This document shows, piece by piece, positions 34,581 to 42,634 of a stretch of DNA of 64,000 nt. A model generated the notes under the pieces. It was given only the letters and a program-made list of their open reading frames with translations, was not told the DNA's origin and searched no databases. How positions within the stretch are numbered: the stretch's first letter is position 1; every line of letters starts with the position of its first letter. The stretch is from Peribacillus frigoritolerans. Lineage in GTDB: Bacteria > Bacillota > Bacilli > Bacillales > DSM-1321. The stretch is taken from assembly GCF_030676415.1 (NCBI RefSeq), contig NZ_JAUUTW010000009.1, positions 62,001-126,000 of the forward strand, given 5' to 3'. The translations under genes and the position numbers were made by a program.

Positions 34581-34597
34581 GTTGCTTATTACGCGAC
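34581..34597. promoter_or_regulatory. 17-bp palindrome, transketolase upstream site 2
   Basis: GTTGCTTATTACGCGAC matches GTTnCTTAnTAAGnAAC with two changes. It is immediately before the ribosome binding site AAGGAGGAG. Confidence 0.55.
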
Positions 34598-34615
34598 TAA
34601 AAGGAGGAGTAAAAA

Positions 34616-35440
34616 GTGGATTTTTCTAAAGAGAAAGGCGAATTTTATAATAATCTAACGAAAACAATTCGCCGGCACATAGTTAAAATGACGAACCATG
34701 CTGGAAGTGGTCATCCCGGTGGTTCTTTATCAGCAACTGAACTAATGTCCGTCCTATTTTTTGAACACATGAATGTTGATCCTAACAACCCAGATTGGCA
34801 AGACCGAGATTGTTTCTTCCTATCTAAGGGTCATTGTACACCTGTATTTTATTCAGTATTAGCTGAAAAAGGTTTCTTCCCGGTTGAAGAGTTAATGACA
34901 TTCAGGGATGTTGACGGTAGGTTACATGGACATCCATGTGGAGAGCATATTCCAGGTGTAGACATATCTTCAGGATCACTTGGTCAAGGATTATCAGTAG
35001 CTAATGGTGTTGGATTAATTGCAAAACTAGATGGTAGCAATAGAAGATCATATTGCATGATTGGTGATGGAGAATTACAAGAAGGTCAAGTATGGGAAGC
35101 GGCAATGACAACTGCACATTACAATCTTGATAACGTTTGTGCGATTATCGACTGGAACAAAATTCAACTTGATGATTTTGTTGAAAATGTAAAAGGTGTA
35201 AAAAATCTTGGTGATAAATTTAGAGCTTTCGGTTGGCACGTTGTTGAAATTGATGGTCATGATATTCATGCAGTTAATGAAGCATATAAAGAAGCTAAAC
35301 GCACTAAAGGCAGACCTACTGCAATTCTAGCTCATACGGTTAAAGGCAAGGGAGTTTCATTTATGGAAGATACACATGATTGGCATGGAATGGCTCCGAA
35401 TGATGAGCAATTAGAAATCGCTTTAAAGGAGTTGGCTTAA
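34616..35440 (+). CDS. Transketolase, N-terminal subunit
   Basis: A 274-residue ThDP-binding half of a split transketolase. HAGSGHPGGSLSATELMSVL opens the domain. The ThDP/Mg motif is GDGELQEGQVWEAAM to CAIIDWNKIQ. The start is GTG with AAGGAGGAG upstream. The second subunit starts two bases after the stop. Split transketolases often serve dedicated catabolic routes, for example apulose-4-phosphate. Here the neighbours make hydroxypyruvate-type intermediates likely as ketol donors; this is inference. Confidence 0.9.
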   Translation: MDFSKEKGEFYNNLTKTIRRHIVKMTNHAGSGHPGGSLSATELMSVLFFEHMNVDPNNPDWQDRDCFFLSKGHCTPVFYSVLAEKGFFPVEELMTFRDVDGRLHGHPCGEHIPGVDISSGSLGQGLSVANGVGLIAKLDGSNRRSYCMIGDGELQEGQVWEAAMTTAHYNLDNVCAIIDWNKIQLDDFVENVKGVKNLGDKFRAFGWHVVEIDGHDIHAVNEAYKEAKRTKGRPTAILAHTVKGKGVSFMEDTHDWHGMAPNDEQLEIALKELA

Positions 35441-35441
35441 G

Positions 35442-36389
35442 ATGGTAAATCAAGAAGCACCACGTAAAGGTTTTGCTGATGCACTAATTAGACTTGGAGA
35501 AAAACATGACAATTTAGTGGTACTTGACGCGGACTGCGCAAAATCAAATATGACAAATCTATATAAAAATAGATTTCCAGAACGCTTTTTCAACATCGGT
35601 ATTTCTGAATGTGATCTAGTAGGTACTGCAGCTGGTATGGCAGTAGCAGGTAAAGTGCCATTTGCGAATGCTTATGCAAACTTCCTTACTGGGCGTGCAT
35701 TTGATCAAATGAGAATTTCTGTATGTTATTCAAATAACAATGTGAAAATTGTCGGTCATAACGCTGGTACATCAGCTGCTCAAGAAGGTGCAACACATTT
35801 ACCGCTTGAAGATATTTCATTAATGCGCTCACTTCCACGTATGACTGTAATTGTTCCAGCAGATGCGGTTGAAATGGAAAAAGCAGTAGAAGCTGCTTAT
35901 TACCATGACGGACCAATTTACCTGCGTGTTGGCAAATTACCAGTACCGATCGTTACAAAAAAAGAAGAACCATTCAAAATAGGTAAAGCAATTAAATACC
36001 GTGAAGGATCTGATATTACAATCATCAGTACTGGGATAATGCTTGATGAATCACTAAAAGCAGTAGGTGAATTGGAAAAGCAAGGTGTAAGCGCTGAACT
36101 TTTACACATTCATACAATTAAACCTATTGATAAAGAAGCCATTATTGCATCTGCTGCGAAAACAAAACATGTTATCACAGTTGAAGAGCATTCAATTATA
36201 GGTGGATTAGGTAGTGCTGTTGCTGAAGTATTATCAGAAAGCCAACCAGCTAAATTAAGACGAATCGGTACAAATGATCGTTTTGGAGTTTCTGGAAAAA
36301 TGGATGAATTACTTGATTTCTTTGAATTAAGAGCACACCGTATTGTTTCTACTGCAAATGAATTATTAGGGCATAGAGTAACTAGCTAA
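35442..36389 (+). CDS. Transketolase, C-terminal subunit
   Basis: A 315-residue partner of the preceding protein. It contains FFNIGISECDLVGTAAGMAV (catalytic Glu), FANAYANFLTGRAFDQMRIS and the C-terminal domain TVEEHSIIGGLGSAVAEVLS. It has the pyrimidine-binding part of the ThDP site, so the two proteins make one active site. Start ATG lies one base after the TAA of the first subunit, which enforces equal synthesis. Confidence 0.9.
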   Translation: MVNQEAPRKGFADALIRLGEKHDNLVVLDADCAKSNMTNLYKNRFPERFFNIGISECDLVGTAAGMAVAGKVPFANAYANFLTGRAFDQMRISVCYSNNNVKIVGHNAGTSAAQEGATHLPLEDISLMRSLPRMTVIVPADAVEMEKAVEAAYYHDGPIYLRVGKLPVPIVTKKEEPFKIGKAIKYREGSDITIISTGIMLDESLKAVGELEKQGVSAELLHIHTIKPIDKEAIIASAAKTKHVITVEEHSIIGGLGSAVAEVLSESQPAKLRRIGTNDRFGVSGKMDELLDFFELRAHRIVSTANELLGHRVTS

Positions 36390-36422
36390 TCACATTTTTA
36401 GATAATGAAAGGGGGAGGGTTT

Positions 36423-37877
36423 TTGTCAAACGCAACCCAATATCTAAGTTTAAAGGATACTTTAGACCTCTTCTCTAAATCGGATGACAGCCTTCGTGCT
36501 GAAATCAAAGCTCATTTAAATCAAACAAAACATAAGTTTATCGTTTTAGATGATGATCCAACCGGTGTCCAAACGGTACATGATATTTTTGTCATCACGG
36601 ACTGGGGAAAAGACTGGATTAAAAAAGGATTATCTGATGAGAGAAGTGTACTTTATATTTTAACAAACACAAGAAGTTATAATGCAGAAAAGACGGAAAA
36701 CATCAATAGGGAGATTGTCCAAAACATTGTTGACGTTACTAAGGAAATGGGCATTAATTATTCAATTATCAGTAGAAGTGACTCAACATTAAGAGGGCAT
36801 TATCCACTTGAAATTGATGTGCTCCAAGATGAATTATTAAAAACTGCTGATGTACAAATTTCAGGTCATTTAATCATACCGGCTTTTTTTGAAGCACATC
36901 GTTACACCATAGATAATATTCATTATTTAGGTATGGATGGTCAGCTTGTCCCAGTAAATGAAACAGAATTTGCGAATGATTCCGTTTTCGGTTTCAATAC
37001 TGCTAATTTGCCGAAATGGATTGAAGAGAAGACAAATGGAAGCGTAGCTTCAGAGTCAGCATTAATCATTTCACTGGAAGATATTCATAATGGCGGCATT
37101 GATAGAGTTTATGAGATTTTACTATCTGCTAACAATAATACTCCTATTATAGTAAATGCTAAATCTTATTATGATTTGGACATCGTATCATTAGCTGTCC
37201 TTAAAGCAATTGATTCTGGCAAGCAATTCTTGTTTAGAACTGCAGCATCTATTGTAAAATCGATTGCGGGAATTCAGGATCGTCCATATTTATCAGCTAA
37301 TGAGATTGTTTCAAATGATGAAAGCCAAAACAATGGTGGATTTATTATAGTAGGTTCTCACACGAATAAAACTACGGAACAAATTAAGGAACTAATGAAT
37401 AAATACCCGATTGAACAAATCGAAATGAATGTTGTGAAAGTTCTAAATAAAGAAACAAGAATTGAAGAGCTAACACGAGTATGTCAATTAGTAGACCAAA
37501 ATATTTCTTCTAATCGCGATACGCTTGTATATACGAGTAGAGATTTAATTAGTGCGAAAGATAAGGAAGAAAACTTAAAGATCAGTCAAACTGTTTCAAG
37601 TTCTTTAGTTAAAGTTATTCGCTCACTAAAAGTAAAGCCGAAATTCATCATTGCAAAAGGTGGTATAACTTCGAGTGATGTGGCAACTGACGGCTTAGAT
37701 ATTAAATATGCAAAAATTTTAGGGCAAGCGATCGCCGGTGTTCCAGTATGGTTAACCGGAAGTGAAGCTAAGTTCAAAGATACACCTTATATCGTATTTC
37801 CAGGCAACGTTGGGGATAAAGATTCAATTGCTCAAATCTTTGAAAATATAAAAAAGGATCAAAAGGGAGAGATATAA
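36423..37877 (+). CDS. DUF1537 four-carbon acid-sugar kinase family protein
   Basis: A 484-residue ATP-dependent kinase. The N-terminal sugar-binding domain has FIVLDDDPTGVQTVHDI and SRSDSTLRGHYPLE; the C-terminal ATP-binding domain has AKGGITSSDVATDGL and VFPGNVGDKDS. Known members phosphorylate D-threonate, D-erythronate, 3-oxo-tetronate or 3-oxo-isoapionate. I chose the TTG at 36423, because GGGGGAGGG lies just upstream (36411-36419) and would be inside the gene if the ATG at 36405 were used. It lies in the transketolase operon. Substrate is unknown. Confidence 0.86.
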   Translation: MSNATQYLSLKDTLDLFSKSDDSLRAEIKAHLNQTKHKFIVLDDDPTGVQTVHDIFVITDWGKDWIKKGLSDERSVLYILTNTRSYNAEKTENINREIVQNIVDVTKEMGINYSIISRSDSTLRGHYPLEIDVLQDELLKTADVQISGHLIIPAFFEAHRYTIDNIHYLGMDGQLVPVNETEFANDSVFGFNTANLPKWIEEKTNGSVASESALIISLEDIHNGGIDRVYEILLSANNNTPIIVNAKSYYDLDIVSLAVLKAIDSGKQFLFRTAASIVKSIAGIQDRPYLSANEIVSNDESQNNGGFIIVGSHTNKTTEQIKELMNKYPIEQIEMNVVKVLNKETRIEELTRVCQLVDQNISSNRDTLVYTSRDLISAKDKEENLKISQTVSSSLVKVIRSLKVKPKFIIAKGGITSSDVATDGLDIKYAKILGQAIAGVPVWLTGSEAKFKDTPYIVFPGNVGDKDSIAQIFENIKKDQKGEI

Positions 37878-39635
37878 ATGGCTAAACAAAAAATGACAGC
37901 TGCTGAGTTAATTGCCTTGTACTTAGAAAAAAGGGGAGTGAAACATGTTTATGGTGTACCGGGAGCTGCAATTTTACCATTCTATGATGCAGTAAAAGAA
38001 TTAACTAAAATTGAATCATATATTGTTCGTCACGAGCAAACGGGTGCTTTCATGGCTGATGGTTATTCAAGAGCAACTGGTGAAGTAGGCGTATGTGCTG
38101 CCACATCAGGTCCTGGTGGAACTAACTTCTTAACTGGCCTTTACGGTGCATGGATGGATTCCATTCCAATGATAGCCATTACCGGTCAACAAAAAAATAG
38201 TTTAATTGGAACCATGCAATTCCAAGAAGCGCCTATCGTTGAAATGGCAAAGCCTGTAACGAAAGCTGCATACCGTTTAACTGACGGTTCGAAAGCTGCT
38301 GAATTTATCCATGAAGCATGGGTAACAGCTACTACTGGCAGAAAAGGTCCAGTTCTTCTTGATTTACCAGTTGATCAACAAAAAGTTGAAATAGAAGTCG
38401 ACTTAGATGTGCTTATCGGTTCTACTCCAGTCGATAACTTACCACAAGCTTCTGACGCTGATATAGAGAAAACATTAGAATTATTAAAAGATGCTAAAAG
38501 ACCGGTCTTACTTTCTGGTGGAGGGGTCAACATTGCAAACGCTACCATTGAATTAAAAGCGTTAGCTGAAGAACTGCAAATCCCTGTAGTAACTTCTGGC
38601 ATGGGGATGGATACTTTCCCTAACGATCACCCTTTATTCGCTGGACGTATGGGAACGATGCTTGATACTCCATTCGGTAACAAAACAATTGTTGAAGCTG
38701 ACTTAGTAATCAACCTTGCCGGACGTTTCGCTGATCGTTCAACTGGTAATGTTTCGGTATTCACACAAAACGGTAAGAAAATTATCCACGTAAATCTTGA
38801 TAATAAGGAAATTGGTAAAGTTGTACCAACGATTTTAGGTATCGTTTCTGATGTTAAAACATTCATGGTTAAACTTGCAGAAGCCCATAAAGCACTTGGT
38901 GCTCATGTAGCTGCAACTGCCGAAGTAGGTACTAGAGTTAACTTAACTGAAGAGCGTAAGAAATGGGCACGTAAAACGGATTACACAACACTTCCAATCA
39001 GACAAGAGCGTGCATTGCGAGAACTTCGTGAATTCTTAGATCGCGATGCCTTCGTATCACATGACTGCGGTATCAGCCAAATCTGGTCCTCTCAATTATT
39101 TGAAACGTATGTACCAAGAACATACTTATTAACTGGTGGTGCGGGGACAATGGGGTGGGGCCTTGGTGCAGCAATGGCAGCGAAACTTGCATTTCCTGAA
39201 AGACAAAGTGTAAACATCCTTGGTGATGGAAGCTTAGGGATGTCATTACAAGATATTGCTACAGCTGCAAAACATGATATTCCGGTCATTATTTTCTGTA
39301 TGAATAACTCATTAATGGGATTGATTCGTCAACAACAAAACTGGTTCTATAATGAACGCCAAATTTCTACGGACTTAATTTACAAAAATGAATTATGTGA
39401 TAATGAAGAGCGAGGAATCGACTTTGTTAAAACGGCTGAAGGTATGGGTGTTCGTGGTGAGCTTGTTACACATTATGATGATATCAAACCAGCTCTACAA
39501 CGTGCAGTTGACTCAGGTAAACCATATTTAATCGAAGTTATAGTTGATCCAGATCCTAAGAACGCATGCGAATTCTCTAACAACGGTGCACTTAACGGAT
39601 TCAAATACTCTGAAAAAATTGATTATTCTAAATAA
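37878..39635 (+). CDS. gcl: ThDP-dependent carboligase, glyoxylate carboligase-like
   Basis: A 585-residue enzyme of the acetolactate synthase fold. HVYGVPGAAILPFYDAV, GTNFLTGLYGAWMDSIPMIA and the ThDP motif ILGDGSLGMSLQDI to NNSLMGLIRQQQNWFYNERQ are clear. GIDFVKTAEGMG and IVEMAKPVTKAAY resemble tartronate-semialdehyde synthase. However, E. coli Gcl has Val where other ThDP enzymes have the catalytic Glu, and this protein has Glu53 (IVRHEQTGAF). So the reaction may differ. The ATG directly follows the kinase stop. Gcl activity is the best guess from family and context. Confidence 0.78.
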   Translation: MAKQKMTAAELIALYLEKRGVKHVYGVPGAAILPFYDAVKELTKIESYIVRHEQTGAFMADGYSRATGEVGVCAATSGPGGTNFLTGLYGAWMDSIPMIAITGQQKNSLIGTMQFQEAPIVEMAKPVTKAAYRLTDGSKAAEFIHEAWVTATTGRKGPVLLDLPVDQQKVEIEVDLDVLIGSTPVDNLPQASDADIEKTLELLKDAKRPVLLSGGGVNIANATIELKALAEELQIPVVTSGMGMDTFPNDHPLFAGRMGTMLDTPFGNKTIVEADLVINLAGRFADRSTGNVSVFTQNGKKIIHVNLDNKEIGKVVPTILGIVSDVKTFMVKLAEAHKALGAHVAATAEVGTRVNLTEERKKWARKTDYTTLPIRQERALRELREFLDRDAFVSHDCGISQIWSSQLFETYVPRTYLLTGGAGTMGWGLGAAMAAKLAFPERQSVNILGDGSLGMSLQDIATAAKHDIPVIIFCMNNSLMGLIRQQQNWFYNERQISTDLIYKNELCDNEERGIDFVKTAEGMGVRGELVTHYDDIKPALQRAVDSGKPYLIEVIVDPDPKNACEFSNNGALNGFKYSEKIDYSK

Positions 39636-39637
39636 TC

Positions 39638-39665
39638 ATCACTTTTGATGGGAGTGATTTTTTTG
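39638..39665 (+). terminator. Terminator after the carboligase
   Basis: ATCACT and AGTGAT form a stem with a nine-base loop, followed by TTTTTTT. A second hairpin, GAAGCAAT/ATTGCTTC, follows at 39664-39692. Confidence 0.6.
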
Positions 39666-39760
39666 AAGCAATGGGATATAACCTATTGCTTCAAAAAACA
39701 TATTAGTAATAAAAAGTAGTATTGACTGTACTTAAATAATAGGTTCATTAAAGGAGGGAA

Positions 39761-39774
39761 GCCGAAAAATCGGC
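39761..39774 (+). promoter_or_regulatory. Hairpin between ribosome binding site and start
   Basis: GCCGA and TCGGC flank AAAA. AAGGAGGG lies at 39751-39758 and the ATG at 39781, too far apart in linear sequence. Folding the hairpin would bring the gap to about nine bases. The start of the next gene depends on this reading. Confidence 0.5.
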
Positions 39775-39780
39775 GACACA

Positions 39781-40719
39781 ATGTCAGCAAATCTTCATAA
39801 TTCTATGAAAGTCGGAATTGTTCACTTTATGGCTTATCCGGAAACAATGGGTGGAGATGGTCCAGCTGTTGAAACAATTAAGAAAATTGTACAAGATGAT
39901 TTTTTCTCTGGAATTGAAATTACATCCATTAACAATCCTGAAGAACGTAAAGAGGCTACTCAAATTTTACAATCTGGTGGAATGAATGTAGGATTTGGTG
40001 CACAACCGATTCTATTAAGAAACAAAGGAAACCTTAATTCTTTTGATGAAGCTGAGCGTAGAAGGGCTATCGATTTAGTAAAAGGCGGAATTGACCAAGC
40101 TTACGAAGTAAATGCTGCTAAACTTGGTTTCTTAAGTGGGGCTAAACCAGATACTCAACAAGATGTTGCCTTACAATTACTAACGAATTCTATCAAAGAA
40201 TTATGCGATTATGCAAAATCTAAAGGTGATTTAGTACTCTCACTTGAAACATTTGATGATGAGACTGATAAGAAATGTCTAATCGGTTCGAATAAACTTG
40301 CTGTTGAAGTTGCAAAAGAAGTTCGTAAAGTAGATCCCACTTTCGGTTTAATGCTTGATTTAAGTCATTTACCAATGCAACGTGAAACGTCTCATGATGC
40401 ATTAACGGTTGCTCGTGATTATATTAACCATGCCCATATCGGAAATTGCTATATTAAAGATACTTCTGATCCTGCTTACGGCGATCAGCATCCGCGTTTC
40501 GGATATCCAGGAAGTGAAGTTGATGTTTCTGAATTAGCAGAGTATTTACGATCTCTATTAGAAATTGGTTACATCGGTGAAGGCATAAAGAATATGGTCG
40601 CTTTTGAAGTAAAACCTGTCGGTACAGAATCATCAGATATTGTAATTGCACAGTCAAAACGTACTCTCGTTGATGCATGGTCATTATTACATTCAAAAAA
40701 AGGGCGTTTAGTTAGTTAG
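39781..40719 (+). CDS. TIM-barrel sugar isomerase/epimerase family protein
   Basis: A 312-residue protein of the xylose-isomerase-like TIM barrel (AP endonuclease 2 fold). Metal ligands are likely Glu in LSLETFDDE, Asp in MLDLSHLP, His in NHAHIGNCY and Glu in VAFEVKPVG. Hydroxypyruvate isomerase and 2-oxo-tetronate isomerase (OtnI) share this fold, though I do not see their close sequence signature. It follows the carboligase, so hydroxypyruvate/tartronate semialdehyde or a tetronate are the candidates. The initiation region has the hairpin at 39761. Confidence 0.8.
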   Translation: MSANLHNSMKVGIVHFMAYPETMGGDGPAVETIKKIVQDDFFSGIEITSINNPEERKEATQILQSGGMNVGFGAQPILLRNKGNLNSFDEAERRRAIDLVKGGIDQAYEVNAAKLGFLSGAKPDTQQDVALQLLTNSIKELCDYAKSKGDLVLSLETFDDETDKKCLIGSNKLAVEVAKEVRKVDPTFGLMLDLSHLPMQRETSHDALTVARDYINHAHIGNCYIKDTSDPAYGDQHPRFGYPGSEVDVSELAEYLRSLLEIGYIGEGIKNMVAFEVKPVGTESSDIVIAQSKRTLVDAWSLLHSKKGRLVS

Positions 40720-40742
40720 CTTATATATATGTACGATATGTA

Positions 40743-40783
40743 TTAAACGGTGACAAGTGCTTTTGCTTGTCGCCGTTTAATCT
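40743..40783 (+). terminator. Terminator after the isomerase
   Basis: TTAAACGGTGACAAG pairs with CTTGTCGCCGTTTAA with one G-U pair. A TCTAACTTTT tail follows. Confidence 0.7.
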
Positions 40784-40808
40784 AACTTTTAATTAGCTTA
40801 TCATGCAG

Positions 40809-40825
40809 AATTCCTATTGAGCAAC
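40809..40825. promoter_or_regulatory. Possible degenerate 17-bp palindrome before allC
   Basis: AATTCCTATTGAGCAAC keeps 12 of 17 positions of GTTGCTTAWTAAGCAAC. It lies 93 bases before the gene. The match is weak. Confidence 0.3.
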
Positions 40826-40917
40826 GACTAAATGTGTTAATATGACTTTGCATTAAGTAACTGGATTTAAATAACAAAAATTTTTCTTAGAGATTAAATT
40901 GGCAGGGAAGTGATCGA

Positions 40918-42168
40918 TTGGTTAAACTTCAGAAGGATGTTGATGCTATAAGAATCAACACTAGAACCGAAGAACTTGCTGCTTGTTCATCCACATCTGT
41001 TGGTGTCACTAGACTACCTTTCACAGTGGAAAGTTTAAAAGCAGAAAGTCTAGTTGAAGAGTGGATGAAAGCAGCTGGGATGACGGTAAGAAAAGATGCT
41101 CTTAATAATATAATCGGACGTTATGAAGGGAAAGATCCTACAGCTCCAGTTTTAATGATTGGTTCACATTTAGATAGCGTGATTGAAGCAGGTAAATATG
41201 ATGGTATTCTAGGTGTAATAACTGGAATCGAAGTTGTTCAAACTCTTAAGGATAATGGCATTATATTATACAATCCAATCGAAGTGGTAGGTTTTTGTGA
41301 TGAGGAAGGAGTAAGGTTTCACTCAACTTTCCTTGGTAGTAAAGCAATTGCAGGAACTTTTACTGCTGAAGATTTAGAAAGAGCAGATGAACAAGGAATA
41401 ACAATTGCTGAAGCGTTAAAAGGAATTGGTATTGCTGACCCATATGCTTATAAAAACGCTAGTCGTACTCCAGAAGAACTTCTCGCTTATTTGGAACTCC
41501 ATATCGAACAGGGGCCTGTGCTTGAGAAGGAGAATGAACCTGTTGGCATAGTTCGTGGGATTGCTGGTGCTACAAGATTTTATTTTGAAATTATCGGGAA
41601 ACCTGGACATGCAGGGACAGTTCCTGTTGCCCTTAGACAAGATGCGCTTTTAGGAGCTAGTGATCTCATTTCCTACATTGAGAACATCGCTATCCAAAAT
41701 GAACCGTTAGTGGCGACTATCGGTAAACTTACTGTAAGCCCTGGTGCTAGTAATGTAATACCTGGCCTTGTAACAGGGACGCTGGATATCCGTGATTTAA
41801 ATGTGGATCGTAAGAAAAAAGCCATTGATGCTATATTAACTGAAAGTGAAAGAGTAGCAAAAGCTAGAGGACTCCAAATTCATTTTGAACAGGTCATGGA
41901 AGCCGATCCTGTATACTGTGATGAACAATTGATTAAAGTAATCGAGGAGTCCATTAGCGAACTGGATGGTAGTGCTATCAGTCTTGTAAGCGGTGCTGGT
42001 CACGATGCAATGGCTATGGCGGATGTAACGAAAGTTGCAATGATTTTCGTTCGTTGTAAAGATGGTCTTAGTCATCATCCTGATGAATTCGTTACTGTAG
42101 AAGATATGGGTACAGGAGCTAGAGTTCTTTACTCTACAGTAATTAAGATAGCCACAAAACAATATTGA
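40918..42168 (+). CDS. allC: Allantoate amidohydrolase (M20-family Zn hydrolase)
   Basis: A 416-residue hydantoinase/carbamoylase-family enzyme. Metal ligands are visible as His84 (IGSHLDSV), Asp95 (GKYDGILGV), the DEEGVRF glutamates, ELHIEQGPVLE and the late HHPDEFVT. It should convert allantoate to ureidoglycine, ammonia and CO2. The start is TTG after GGGAAGTGATC. An N-carbamoyl-L-amino acid hydrolase is the main alternative, but the allantoinase, AllE and PucG genes favour allantoate. It probably replaces the broken pucF at 52717. Confidence 0.82.
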   Translation: MVKLQKDVDAIRINTRTEELAACSSTSVGVTRLPFTVESLKAESLVEEWMKAAGMTVRKDALNNIIGRYEGKDPTAPVLMIGSHLDSVIEAGKYDGILGVITGIEVVQTLKDNGIILYNPIEVVGFCDEEGVRFHSTFLGSKAIAGTFTAEDLERADEQGITIAEALKGIGIADPYAYKNASRTPEELLAYLELHIEQGPVLEKENEPVGIVRGIAGATRFYFEIIGKPGHAGTVPVALRQDALLGASDLISYIENIAIQNEPLVATIGKLTVSPGASNVIPGLVTGTLDIRDLNVDRKKKAIDAILTESERVAKARGLQIHFEQVMEADPVYCDEQLIKVIEESISELDGSAISLVSGAGHDAMAMADVTKVAMIFVRCKDGLSHHPDEFVTVEDMGTGARVLYSTVIKIATKQY

Positions 42169-42223
42169 GGGACTTATAAGATTTTGTAGAGAATATAAGA
42201 CTATAAACTAAAAGAGAACTTAC

Positions 42224-42264
42224 AAAAAACTCGTGATCCGACTGTATCGGATCACGAGTTTTTT
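42224..42264. terminator. Strong terminator after allC
   Basis: AAAAAACTCGTGATCCG and CGGATCACGAGTTTTTT form a perfect 17-bp stem with a seven-base loop. Confidence 0.85.
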
Positions 42265-42634
42265 CAAAATGAATACATTTCAATTAGTACCTCTTGAACA
42301 AATCAGTCAACTGTTATCAGAAGCATTTTCCTATAAGATTGAATCCTTCGAAAAGCTCATTCGATAAGAAATATATTTAAGACAGAGATCCTTCATGCGA
42401 TGAAACAGTCATGCGTATCGACTCAGATCCAATGGTTACAAAAGGAGTTCTGTATGGAATCTTTATCATGTTCATAAAAAAGCCACTGAAATTCCTGGAT
42501 TCCTTCATAATCCAAGGATTCTGTAGCGTCACTTCCAGAAAAAAAGTCGAGAGTTACTCATCATATTGATCTCTGTCTGAGTGGGCAGTTTACCTTCAGT
42601 CAATATCTGCTTTAGTAGTAATTACAATAACTCA
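42265..42634. other. Gap with decayed sequence
   Basis: One frame reads PLEQISQLLSEAFSYKIESF and is then stopped. Further stops follow, and I cannot assign it. It may be a lost gene between convergent units. Confidence 0.3.
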
